DNA of 64,000 bases from Sacculina carcini (Eukaryota > Arthropoda > Thecostraca > Sacculinidae), in assembly GCA_916048095.2 (NCBI GenBank), contig OU696595.1, positions 2,824,795 through 2,888,794 of the forward strand. Reading direction: 5' to 3'. Position numbers and translations under genes: made by a program. Each line of letters opens with the position of its first letter. Positions within the stretch are counted from its first letter, which is position 1. Shown piece by piece: positions 38,003 through 48,200 of the stretch. Under the pieces are notes generated by a model that was not told where the DNA came from, ran no database searches, and saw only the letters and a list, made by a program, of their open reading frames with translations.

Positions 38003-38860
38003 ATGTTGAACCATTTACTATTCCAATGGAACTGCAGAGGCATTAGACACAAAATGCCTGAACTACAAAATACATTACAAACAACTAAACCAATTATAGT
38101 ATCTATTCAAGAAACACATCTTTTGTCTACAGATCATTATAAAAAAAAATTCATCACAGTATAACTCGTATCATCATTTCTCCAACTCCACTATACGTAA
38201 GGGAGGCACATCAATATTAATTTCAAGAAAATTTCCTCATCACCAACTGTCGTTAACAGACAGCGGCCCCTACCAAGCCACAGCCTGTCAAATATCAATC
38301 GACGAACTCACTCTAACTAAATGCAATGTGTATATCCCTCCATCAACTATCTTTGATATCCAAACTTTAGAAAACTTCCTCCAAGAACTGCCTCATCCGC
38401 TCATTCTCTGTGGATGTTTTAATGCCCATCATCCGTTGTGGGGTTCGCCAAACGCCGACCGCAGAGGAATAGATTTGGCATCCACATTTCAACGTCACCA
38501 ATTACACTTATTAAACGACGGATCACCAAAACGCTTCGACGAACACACCGGACACTGCACACACATTGACCTCACACTCTGCACTCCTGTGTTAGCCCCA
38601 AAGTTAACCTGGAAAGCCGATGAATGCCTGCTCGGGAGCGATCACTTACCATTACACACCTTCCTTCAGCTAAATTATAATAAAACCTCACATTTCAAGT
38701 GGTCTATAAAACGCGCAGACTGGCATATGTACAACAAAGGTATTTCACACCGAATCAGTTCTCTTACTTCTGAACACCATGCTATAATTCCTCAAATCAC
38801 CGACGCTATTATAGATGCAGCTCACCAATCGGTTACCTCCTGTAAAACTGGCCAACAAAT
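38003..38860 (+). pseudogene. I-like AP endonuclease, broken
   Basis: The start MLNHLLFQWNCRGIRH (38003) and IVSIQETHLL are in one short frame that stops at 38162-38164, just after an A-run (about 38141-38149). The domain resumes at 38328: CGCFNAHHPLWGSPN, CTHIDLTLCTP, CLLGSDHLPLH. The usual GDFN block reads GCFN, so the catalytic Asp is replaced by Cys. A frame change near 38860 leads to the linker. Confidence 0.8.
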
Positions 38861-38869
38861 GCGGCGCAA

Positions 38870-40886
38870 ATGCCCCTGGTGTCAGATTCTTGTAGAGACG
38901 CCATCAGAGCTCGCAAAAGGGCACTACGCCGTTTTCGATCTAATAGGACTGACTCACTGTTTGAGTACAAACGACTCAAAGCATACGCTAGAAGGATCAT
39001 CAGGTCAGTCAAGCGAGAAAACTGGAACTCCCTCATCAGTTCATTCAGCCATAGAACACCCGTATCTAAACTCTGGAACGTGGTCCGCTCTCTGCGAAAT
39101 ATCAATTTTCCTTCACCCTCACCTCCCATCTTGAGACTTGGAAATACTATCATAACCAACGAAAGCACAGTGCTAAACCTTCTTGGCCACTTTTACTCAA
39201 ATCTTTCAAGCAATCCAACCTCATCCAAAGTACCTCTACCTCCACAATCTTCTGACACATCTTCCGAACACTATTTCAACAAGACATTTACGATTCACGA
39301 ATTGAACACTGCAATTTAACAGTCTAAACTCACTTCACCAGGTCTTGACTCAATACACTGCTTTCTTTTGCAATATGAATACTCCGAATCGTTTATGCAT
39401 ACTTAAATCCCTAAACTCAATCTGGCAAAATGATTTCTTCCCTGCCTCTTGGCAAAAATCATTGATAATCCCAGTACTGAAACAAGGAAAACCACGCAAC
39501 GAAATGTCCTCATACAGACCCATACAGCTAACATCAAGCTTCTGCAAGCTGTATGAACGACTTATTCTCCCACGACTTCAACAATTCATCAAAGAAAAAG
39601 GACTCATCTCTCGGCAACAAACGGCCTTCACTAAGAACCGATGTACACTAGACAACGTGAATATTCTAACATCAAACATACGCACTGGATTTGCGAGAGT
39701 CTATGCGACTTTGGCTGTATTCCTCGACCTCGCCTCCGCGTTTAATGAGCTCTCAAAATCTGCTATCATCTCTCTATTACTGAAAAATGATCTGGCTAGA
39801 CATTTACTGCATTCCATAAAAGGATATTTAACGAACAGGACTTTTCAGATACGGTCACAAAACCTGAATATACACTATCCTCAAGCAAATGGAGTTGTGC
39901 AGGGTGGTGTTTTATCGCCAACCCTGTTCAATATTGCCGTCGATCAGCTTACCAATGACCTTCCGGAAGCGGTGAAATATTCTATATATGCCGACGATAT
40001 CGTAATATGGTCAACAGGACCTGATCATACAAAACTGTTTCAGAGTATCCAAAAAGCCCTAAACGGAATTCAAAATGCCTGTGATGCATATGGCTTTCAA
40101 ATATCAACCACTAAAACTTCGGCAACGATGTTAAGGAAAAATTACAATAAACAACCCTCTACATATAATTTACTAATCAAAAACACTAAAATACGCTTCA
40201 AAACTAACACCGCATATTTAGGAATTACTCTGGATCCACGATTATCCTTCATTCCTCATCTAAAATTGACCAAAACTCGAGCTGCTTCTAGAACCAGTAT
40301 ATTGAAATGTCTCTCTCATCCACACTATGGCACGACCACCAATATCCTCTTCAAAATATACAATGATATAATCAGGCCTATACTCGAATATTGCTTTCCG
40401 GTTTTCGCTTTCCTCAAGCCCAGCACACTTGCAACTCTGGACTCTGTCTAAAACACTTGTCTGAGAATTTCTTCAGGAGCCTTTCGTACTTCACCTGTAA
40501 CCAAAATTCACCAAGAACTGTCCATCTGGCCTCTCCATTTTCGACGGCTCAAAATCATCATTCAATATGTCCTGAAAATAAAGCAAGACCCCGATCACCC
40601 TTGTCACTTCCTGCTCTCACAACTAGAATCCATAGTACATCTACACCAATCATCTATAAACAAACTATGTGGATACACATTAGGTATAACATACCAAACT
40701 GCCTGCAAAATAATTTCATTTAACCCACCAGTTCTAACACAACCACCTACGTGTCTCTGGACCTCAAGACAACCTGACATACATTTACTAATATCTGAAA
40801 AACGAACAGCTCTCCAAATTTCTATCACCCAAGATTTTCTAGAGTATCAGTTTATTCATACCGGTTTCACATTCATCTATACGGAC
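38870..40886 (+). pseudogene. I-like reverse transcriptase and start of RNase H
   Basis: Linker frame 38870-39319 (AIRARKRALRRFRSNRTD, NWNSLISSFSHRTPVSKLW) ends in a stop. RT frame from 39345: IIPVLKQGKPRNEMSSYRPI, TAFTKNRCTLDN, TLAVFLDLASAFNELSK (motif A), NGVVQGGVLSPTLFNIAVD (motif B), YSIYADDIVIWSTG (catalytic YADD), TYLGITLDP-type block. A TAA at 40449-40451 interrupts, but the same frame stays open to 40886 (SGAFRTSP, SQLESIVHLHQSSINK) and enters RNase H with FIYTD, where the BEL element is inserted. Confidence 0.88.
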
Positions 40887-41106
40887 TGTCGCTCCTTTTT
40901 CCATTGTTTATTTCATTTACATTGTTGTTGATTGGCAGCCTTATAATTTATATATTTTGTGCCGCGCGTATGTTAGAGTTCGAGACAGACACGCGGTTGG
41001 TGTAGCAGAACTTGTGTTTTTGTGTCGTTGGTTCAGCCATTTGGAATCAATTGTGTGCAGATAGATCGTTCCAGGTGTTTGTTTAGGTCGTGTATTTGCG
41101 GCGACA
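40887..41106 (+). repeat. 5' LTR of BEL element (220 bp)
   Basis: Starts TGTCGCTCCTTTTTCC and ends TTTGCGGCGACA. About nine substitutions against the 3' LTR, no indels. Confidence 0.95.
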
Positions 41107-41111
41107 TTTTT

Positions 41112-41129
41112 TGGTGCCGAAACCCGGGA
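41112..41129 (+). promoter_or_regulatory. BEL primer-binding site
   Basis: TGGTGCCGAAACCCGGGA a few bases after the 5' LTR, a typical BEL/Pao primer-binding site complementary to a tRNA 3' end. Confidence 0.8.
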
Positions 41130-41142
41130 CACTATTGTACTT

Positions 41143-42048
41143 TTGTTTTATTTCTATGGCGATATCGAAAAATTTAAAAGAAAGCGTGCTGCTTCACAAT
41201 CTTGGGTCAAGCGCACGGCTTCCAAGCTTGAGGAGTTCATCAAACCAGAATGTAAGTTTGACTCAGAGAAGACAAGAAATTGCTTGGTCGACCTGGATTC
41301 AAAACTGTCGAAATTGCAGGACATTCAGTCCGAAATCGAACTTGGTTTGGAAGAAGATGAATTGCTACAGGACATTGAGACTGTTGGCAATTTTCTTGAT
41401 GGGATTCATGTTATTAGAGATAACGCAATGTCTCTAATTGAAAAACAGTCGGCTTCATGTCAGAAAAGCGTGGCTGGTAGTTTGACTTCCAGCACGGTAG
41501 ATGTGAAACTTCCAAAATTGGAATTGCCGAAATTTGGCGGCAATGTTCGAGACTGGTTTAGTTTTTGGGAATCATTTGAAAGCTGTGTTGACAGCTCACA
41601 TTTATCGAACATCAGTAAGTTTTCGTATTTGCTTTCTGTGCTACATGGGGATGCTCGGAAATGTATAAGTGGATTGTCTTTAACTGGCGACAATTACCCA
41701 GTAGCTTGTGATCTGCTGAGGGAACGTTTTGGTCGAAAAGAGTATATTATATATACCCACGTTTAGGAGCTTCTGGGGCTTGGTTTGAAGCAGCCTCAAG
41801 GGCTGAGAAACCTCTACGAAGAACTGATGGTCCACATCAGAAGCCTTGAGGATATTTCTATAGATATTGATATTTCTATGGATATTTCGCTAGATATTTC
41901 TGGTTCTAGTTATGGTGTTATTCTCACGCCGATGATTGTCTCACAGCTCCCTGAAAAGGTGAGAATGACTTGGGCGCGACAGAGTGCTGGCAAGGAGTCT
42001 GACCTTACAGGTCTTCTCAAATTTCTGAAACACGAGGTGGAGTCTTGA
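41143..42048 (+). pseudogene. BEL Gag, two frames
   Basis: 41143-41766 encodes RAASQSWVKRTASKLEEF, a long helix-rich region, then LPKLELPKFGGNVRDWFSFW and LSNISKFSYLLSVLHGDARK, the conserved BEL gag core. A stop at 41764 interrupts; 41785-42048 goes on with QPQGLRNLYEELMVHIRSLE. A local expansion DISIDIDISMDISLDIS (about 41851-41906) comes from an imperfect GATATTTCT repeat inserted in the gag sequence. Confidence 0.82.
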
Positions 42049-42142
42049 GAGATCTGCTACTTTCAGCTCGGGGCCTTCGACCAGCGGACATCGGACTCCC
42101 CAGCGAATCAGTGGACAACTGCAGGAAGCCAGAGAGTCGAAG

Positions 42143-43132
42143 ATGACCACTGCTGTTGCACTTCACTCGTCCGTTGTAGAATGCGGGTTTTGCGGAAAGA
42201 ATCATTTGCCAAGTAAGTGTAGATCTGTTTTGAGTCTATCTGTGTCTGCTCGGCGAAACAAGATTAAGCAGTGTGGTCTCTGTTTTTTATGTTTGGGTGC
42301 AAATCACCGAGCCAGTGCGTGTAATGCTGTATGTTCAAACTGTGGCGGTCAGCATAATGTTCTTTGTTGTTTTAAACTCCACAAAAGCGATGTTTTGTTC
42401 TATGATGGGTCTCAGAGAAGTACATCTGTTGGCGATGTGAATGTCCACTCGAACTTGGCTAAATCGGAGTCAGTGAATGTTGTTAAAGCTGCTACTTATG
42501 TTCTATCAACTGATTCAGCTGAATTTAAACCGTCTGTTTCAAATGCTCATTGTGCCACATCGTTGTCGTGTAATGTGTTTCAGGGGCAGAATACATGTGT
42601 TTTGCTTCCCATTGCGAGGGTGTTGGTCATGGGTGAGCGTAGCCCTGTGCAGGCTACTCTCTTGTTTGACAGCGGTTACAATCGGTCATATGTTTCTAAG
42701 ACTTTGATTGATAAGTTGGGTTCAAAGGCGACTTGTGTTGGAACTCAGAATCTCAGGTACACTTCCTTTGGAGAGCAGTGCTCAAAACAGTCCGCCGGTG
42801 GCGTGTTCAACATTATCGTGGAAGGTACCTCTCCTGAATATTTGTTGTCTAAAAATATCACTGTGTTTTGTATCCCTCATATCTGTGCGCCATTGCATCA
42901 GCCATTTGTGAAGGCTGATGTTTTGGAACAGTACAGACCACTGAATTTGGCTGACTCAGATATTGGACGTGGAAGAATTGACCAGGTGGATATTCTCATT
43001 GGTCTAGACTGTTTTTGGCAGCTCATGAACACTGAGACCTACACTGCTGGTGATGGTTTCGTGGCGCAGGAGTCCTGCTTCGGATGGGTGCTATCTGGAG
43101 CGGTGTCTGGATATTGTATCATCTTCCGCTAG
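42143..43132 (+). pseudogene. BEL zinc knuckles and protease
   Basis: A 329-codon frame: CGFCGKNHLPSKC, CGLCFLCLGANHRASAC and CSNCGGQHNVLCC form the Cys/His array at the gag-pol junction. TLLFDSGYNRSYVSKTL is the aspartic protease active site (DSG). It ends with QVDILIGLDCFWQLM and ESCFGWVLSG, the usual link to RT. The frame overlaps the RT frame (from 43050) and stops at 43130. Confidence 0.85.
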
Positions 43133-43964
43133 TTGTCAACTTTTGACAGTCGATCTTGTATCATCTCTAAAGAGACTCTGGTCTTTAGAGGATGTTGGTA
43201 TTGTGGATAATTGTAATATAGATGAACATCATGTGCTTAAATCTTTCAATGATAGCATCAGCTGCACTGAATCTGGGCGTTATGAAGTGCACTTACCGTG
43301 GAAAACTGGTGCTAGTCTTCCTGTCTTGGAAGAGAATTTTGAGTGTACTAAACGTCGTTTGTCTTCTCTAGAAAGGAAGCTTTCTACTGATCCGTCTTTG
43401 CAGCAATCGTATTCTGAGGTGTTCCAGGACATGGAGGATTCAGGTGTTATTGAGGAGGTTTCTTCGGACATGGTGCCCTCAGCTAATCGTGTGTATGACT
43501 TGCCACATCGTCCGGTGGTCAAGGAGTCCAGCTCGTCTACAAGGATAAGGCCTGTGTTCGATGTCTCAGCCAAAAGTAGAAGCGGTGTTTCTTTGAATGA
43601 TTGTCTGAATTGTGGGTCCAATTTGTTGCCTAATTTGTTGGATGTCATCATCAGATTTCGCAGGTGGCCATTTGCAGTTAGTGGAGATATTTCGAAAGCG
43701 TTCTTGCAGATTCAGCTGCATGAATCAGAGAGAGATGTACATCGATTTTTGCTGTCAGATGGAGGTAAACTGCGTGTGATGCACTTTTGTCGCGTGACCT
43801 TCGGTATCAACTGCAGTCAATTTCTATTATGTGCGACAATTAAATATCATTTGAGATTGATGGCTCCCTCTCGTGCTGTAAATGAGCTTTCTGAAAATCT
43901 GTACATGGACGATTTCTTGTCTGGAGCAGACACGGCTGATGACGCAGCCAATTTGTTTTTTTAA
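43050..43964 (+). pseudogene. BEL reverse transcriptase
   Basis: A 304-codon frame with KRLWSLEDVGI, FEC..RLSSLERKLSTDPSL, VYDLPHRPVVKESSSSTRIR, PVFDVSAKSRSGVSLNDCL, VSGDISKAFLQIQLHESERD and ENLYMDDFLSGAD (catalytic YMDD). A stop at 43962-43964 follows a T-run; coding resumes at 43992. Confidence 0.88.
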
Positions 43965-43991
43965 ACCAAAAGTGTTCTGGATAAGGCCAAA

Positions 43992-45788
43992 ATGTCACTG
44001 GTAAAGTGTCGTTCAAATAGTAAGACTCTTTCGAACACCCTTCCTTCAAACTCATCGGGCAGTGAGGATGATTTTTCGAATGTGCTAGGAATGGGTTGGA
44101 GCCCCCAGATAGACATGTTTTCAATTTTTTGTACTAATCTACCGTCGATTAATATTATTTCGAAACGTGTTGTGTTGAGTTGTATCGCTCGTATTTTTTA
44201 TCCGGTTGGATTTGTTGCGCCTTTTACGTTGATGGCCAAATGTCTGTTTCAGCAGCTGTGGCGTGAAGGTAGCGGATGGGACGATCCAATCACTGATGAG
44301 ATTTCCATTACTTTCTTGCGATGGCTGAATGGCTTGTGTATCTTGCGGAGACTTCGTATTCCTCGTTGTTACTTTCCTTCTGAGGGCAAGTGGAGAGATT
44401 TGGAGGATAAACTTGAGATTCATAGTTTTGGCGACGCCTGCCTGACTAGTTATGGTGCCGTCTTGTATTTCCGAGTTGTTCAGACAGATGGTAGAGTGAT
44501 TGTAGCTTTTGTAGTATCCAAGAGCAGAGTGGCTCCGCTCAAGCGTATGACTCTGCCTCGATTGGAACTCATGGGTAGCTTGTTGGCTGCTCGTCTTGTT
44601 GGATATGTGATGCGTGTTATTTGTTTTTCTCACCTTCCTCTTGTATATTGCTGGACAGATTCAGCTATAGCCCTGCATTGGATTCGAAGAGATTCGGGCC
44701 GCTGGAAGCCATTCGTCGCTAACCGGGTCTCTGAGATTCAATCGCTGACTGCTCCTTCTTCTTGGAGACACTGTCCCGGTGAGCTGAACCCGGCAGATAT
44801 TGTTTCCCGAGGTTGCTTTGCCGAAGACCTCGCTCAGGCAGATTATTGGTTTTCTGGCCCCGTTTGGTTAAAGCAAGATTTCAGTTCCGTAGGCTTGTCT
44901 ACTTCGGATAACGAGACCGCTTGTGAACTTGAAGGTCAGACCTCGGATGTCTCTGTTTTGCAGTCGTGCACCAGCGTGCCAGTGTTGCCTGTTGAACGTT
45001 GGGGAACACTTTCTCGAGCTGTGCGCGTGGTTGGTTGGATATTCAGGTTTATACACAGATGTAAATTTGCCTTACGGAGTGTATCCAAGGATTTAACATG
45101 TGGTGAGCTGCGCGACGCCAAGTTGACTATGTTGCGTAATGAGCAGCAATTGGCCTTTTCTGACGAAATCAAGCGTTTGTCGGAAAATAAGCAGATTTTG
45201 AAAAGTTCTTGTTTGTGCAAATTCCATCCGTTTCTGGATGACAAAGGATTGTTGCGAGTGACTGGTCGCTTGCAATATTCAATGCAGTCTTATAGCTGTA
45301 AGCATCCGATTATTTTGCCGAAATGTCATGTTTCTATGCTGATTGTGAGGGAGAAACACCTGTTGATGGCTCACGCCGGTGTGGCGTCGGTAATGACTGC
45401 CGTCCTTAGCTTGTACTGGGTTATCGGTCTCCGCCAGCTGACAAAATTTATCAAGCGTCAGTGTATTCGTTGCCAAGGGTTTGACTCGAAACCACAAGTG
45501 GAGGAGATGGCTCCATTTCATCGAAACAGGGTGTGTGAAACAGCGCCGTTCACACATGTAGGAGTGTATCACGCCGGACCCCTGTATTGCGCTGACCTTC
45601 CCGGAAAAAGAGTATATATTTGTTTGTTCACTTGCTCTGCCATTAGAGCAATTCATCTCGAGTTGGTTTCATCCTCTCATTGCGTGATTTTTTGTTGGCT
45701 TTTCGAAAATTTGTATCTCGCCGAGGATTGCATCGTCGAGTATATTCGGTCAATGCTTGTGTGTTCAAAGGTGCTGCTACGCACTTGA
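43992..45788 (+). pseudogene. BEL RNase H and integrase N-terminal half
   Basis: A 598-codon frame. The RT thumb is followed by LEIHSFGDACLTSYGAVLYF and YCWTDSAIALHWIRRDSGRW (RNase H), then HCPGELNPADIVSRGC. The integrase zinc region shows MAHAGVASVMTAVLSLYWV and CIRCQGFDSKP. The core begins FTHVGVYHAGPLYC, where BEL integrases have GVDYAGP; the first catalytic Asp is thus lost. The frame ends at 45786. Confidence 0.88.
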
Positions 45789-46580
45789 CTAAATATTACG
45801 GTGATGTGTCGCCCAATTGACAGTTTATTTTTCGTCGGTCGCCTTGGTGGGGCGGCTGGTGGGAGAGGATGACACAAACTGCGAAGGTTTCTCTGAGGAA
45901 AACAGTTGGCAATTCTCACCTGAATCGTAACGAGCTGGAGACTTTATTGGTCGAAGTAGAGGCTTGCATAAATTCCAGACCACAAACGTTTGTAGGTGCC
46001 GATATTTCTGCAGAGCCTCTCACGCCCAACCACTTTCTTGTAGGCCGCAGTAATCATCTGTCACCGCCTAGCAAAAGTGGGCTCTTAGAGACGAATTTAG
46101 CCGATGCTCATGACTTTGTCAGCAGAGAACGCTTTCAAGCTCAAATGATGAATCGATTTTGGCGTGTCTGGCATTCTTAATATGTTCGTAACTTACCGTA
46201 TTCGAAATCTTCTGTGCGTGCTTCTGCGAGTAGGTTATCTGTTGGGTCTGTCGTCCTAGTCCGTGAGGACAATGTCCCTGAAATGGCCCATTGCTGTTGT
46301 CGTCCAACTACACAAGGGAAATGACGGTCTTGTACGATCTGTTGATTTGAAAATGCAGAGTGGATTGTTTACCCGCCCAATTCAGCGTCTGCACAGATTG
46401 GAATTATCGAGTGTTGATGTTTATTCCGGACCTAGTTCTCAGCCAGGTGAATCTCGGTGTTCTACGTCCAATGCGGAATCGGGCGTAGAGAGTCGTTCGA
46501 TGGCGGATAAGAAGTCGGATACTCCCCAGTGTACGCGCAGTGGGCGCGTTATCAAGTGTCCCGGTCGTTTCCGAGACTAA
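45789..46580 (+). pseudogene. BEL integrase C-terminal half
   Basis: Across frames: RSPWWGGWWERMTQTAKVSL (GGxWERM block with the catalytic Glu, about 45838-45890), ETLLVEVEACINSRPQTF, LTPNHFLVGRSNHLSPPS and QAQMMNRFWRVWHS, then a stop at about 46178. A further piece (46263-46580, including IQRLHRLELSSVD) is the C-terminal domain, ending just before the purine tract. The second catalytic Asp region near 45780-45830 is poorly preserved. Confidence 0.8.
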
Positions 46581-46707
46581 TTCCGGAGTGAGTTCTCTGT
46601 CGTCCGTGCTTCATATGTGTGATATTGATGTTTATGTGTCTATTGTGCTGTGCATCGTTTTGCGCTTGTGTTCATCAATAGTGTGTTGCGTAAGGTGGAG
46701 CCTTACA

Positions 46708-46719
46708 CGGCGGGGAGAA
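46708..46719 (+). promoter_or_regulatory. Polypurine tract of BEL element
   Basis: CGGCGGGGAGAA just before the 3' LTR; its G/A-rich end is the expected plus-strand primer. Confidence 0.7.
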
Positions 46720-46939
46720 TGTCGCTCCTTTTTCCATTGTTTATTTCATTTACATTGTTGTTGATTGGCAACCTTATAATTTATATATTGTGTGTCGTGC
46801 GTATGTTTGAGTTCGAGACAGACACGCGGTTGGTGTAGCAGAACTTGTGTTTTTGTGTCGTTGGTTTAGCCGTTTGGAATAAATTGTGTGCAGATAGATC
46901 GTTCCAGGTGTTTGTTTAGGTCGTGTATTTGCCGCGACA
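46720..46939 (+). repeat. 3' LTR of BEL element (220 bp)
   Basis: Starts TGTCGCTCCTTTTTCC and ends TTTGCCGCGACA, followed by the TSD CGGAC. Confidence 0.95.
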
Positions 46940-47780
46940 CGGACGGCTCGGTAGACTCCGGCAGAGTGGGATCTGCAGTCGTAATCCCCGCTTTGCTAGT
47001 AGAGCTAGCCTATCGCCTATCACCACACTGTACCATACTCATAGCAGAACAATTCGCCATTTACAAAGCGCTCCAGCAAATTGACCAACTGGAGATTAGC
47101 AGACCAATAATTGTTTCGGACTCCCAAACGGCATTGAAATCTCTTCTTTCACCTCAAAATCCTCTCTCACATCAGTCCAGGATTTTAATCGAGCAACTCA
47201 ACGACAATGTTAAGTTTATCTGGATTCCAAGTCACACAGGTATCAACGGAAACGAACGCGCAAATGCATTAGCTAAACAAGCTCTAACCCAAGAAACAAT
47301 CTACATCCCTCCTCCGATATTAAGTGCATCCGATATTAAGTCTTCTCTTCACACACACCTTCACGCTTGCGTAAAACAGCAACTATACTCAAACATACCC
47401 TCTGATTCACACCAAATAAAACACTACAAACGGAACATACATATACTTATAACGCACCATAGAAAACTGCAACGAGCAATAAACAGGCTTAGTATAGGAC
47501 ACACGTACATTACACATCACCACCTTCTTCAGAATACATTACCGGAAATGTGCTCAAATTGCAACGAACCTGTCACTGTGCGACATATCCGTCTACATTG
47601 CACGAAATATCACAATCTACGATCTATCTACCTTACGGATGACAAGTGTGAGGATGGACATGGAGTCCATCCTCACACTTGACAAAGTCTTGTACGACGA
47701 CAGCTTCACCCCAAATCTCTGCCAATTTCTCTTTCAATCGTCTCTTATTGATAAGATATGAAACCGGTCACCGGTGGAAA
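46940..47780 (+). pseudogene. I-like element part 2: RNase H and C-terminus
   Basis: Resumes with TDGSVDSGRVGSAVV just where the BEL element cut in. RNase H blocks: the N-terminal TDGS, LIAEQFAIYKALQQI (E), IIVSDSQTALKSLLS (D) and IWIPSHTGINGNERANALAK (H, N, D/E region). C-terminal Cys/His block CSNCNEPVTVRHIRLHC. The frame breaks at a 17-bp-stem hairpin (47643-47681); residues after it (LDKVLYDD-like) continue in another frame to about 47760. Confidence 0.88.
47643..47681. other. Perfect hairpin inside I-like C-terminus
   Basis: A 17-bp perfect stem (47643-47659 with 47665-47681) around a 5-base loop ATGGA. It includes AAGTGTGAGGATGGA and its exact complement. It lies in the coding tail and disrupts the frame, so it looks like a local inverted duplication rather than a conserved element feature. 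Confidence 0.85.
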
Positions 47781-48195
47781 ATATGACATTTCAACAAAAA
47801 CAAGATGGCTATACATTTCAACAACAAAAATACACAACAAGATGGCTATACAGTGTGGGCATGCGTGCGAATAGAGCGGATAGGAGTGCCTAGCTTTTGT
47901 TGTGTGGATTTCTTAGGTTTATGTTGTTTTTGTGAATATTGAAAGGACATATATATACGTTTAAATTCTTGTAAACTTGTATTTTTCTGAGGCGTCGCTG
48001 AAAGTGAAGCAAAGATGTATATACTCTTACTAATAATACTGCACTTTGTGTTTTGGTTTTCCTGTTGTGTTTTTTATTCCGCTCACAGCCCCTGATCTTA
48101 TGTTTGTGCTAATTGTGCTTGTATGTGACGTGCGCCAGTGCTCATATTTGTCTGTTAGTGTCTTTGTGGTTGTTTTTGTTGTTTTTGTTTTGTTG
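47781..48195. other. Non-coding stretch
   Basis: No gene. A short direct repeat ACAAGATGGCTATACA occurs at about 47801 and 47838. A TTGTTTTTG-rich stretch just before 48195 may be part of the insertion site of the next element. Confidence 0.6.
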
Positions 48196-48200
48196 AATTT

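Larger units (their letters stand above)
36655..40886 (+). mobile_element. I-like non-LTR element, part 1 (before BEL insertion)
   Basis: ORF1 (36655-37951), endonuclease (38003-38860) and RT (38870-40886), all frame-broken. The RNase H domain starts at the very end (FIYTD at about 40872-40886) and resumes at 46940 after the BEL element. Its RT is related to the fragment at 31244-31383 and more distantly to the family at 16154. Confidence 0.9.
40887..46939 (+). mobile_element. BEL/Pao LTR retrotransposon with both LTRs
   Basis: Two 220-bp LTRs (40887-41106 and 46720-46939), TSD CGGAC (40882-40886 and 46940-46944), BEL-type primer-binding site and a purine tract. Domain order: gag, zinc knuckles, protease, RT, RNase H, integrase. 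The LTRs differ at about nine sites (about 4 per cent by eye), and the interior has several stops and frame changes. It sits inside the RNase H domain of an I-like element. Confidence 0.95.
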
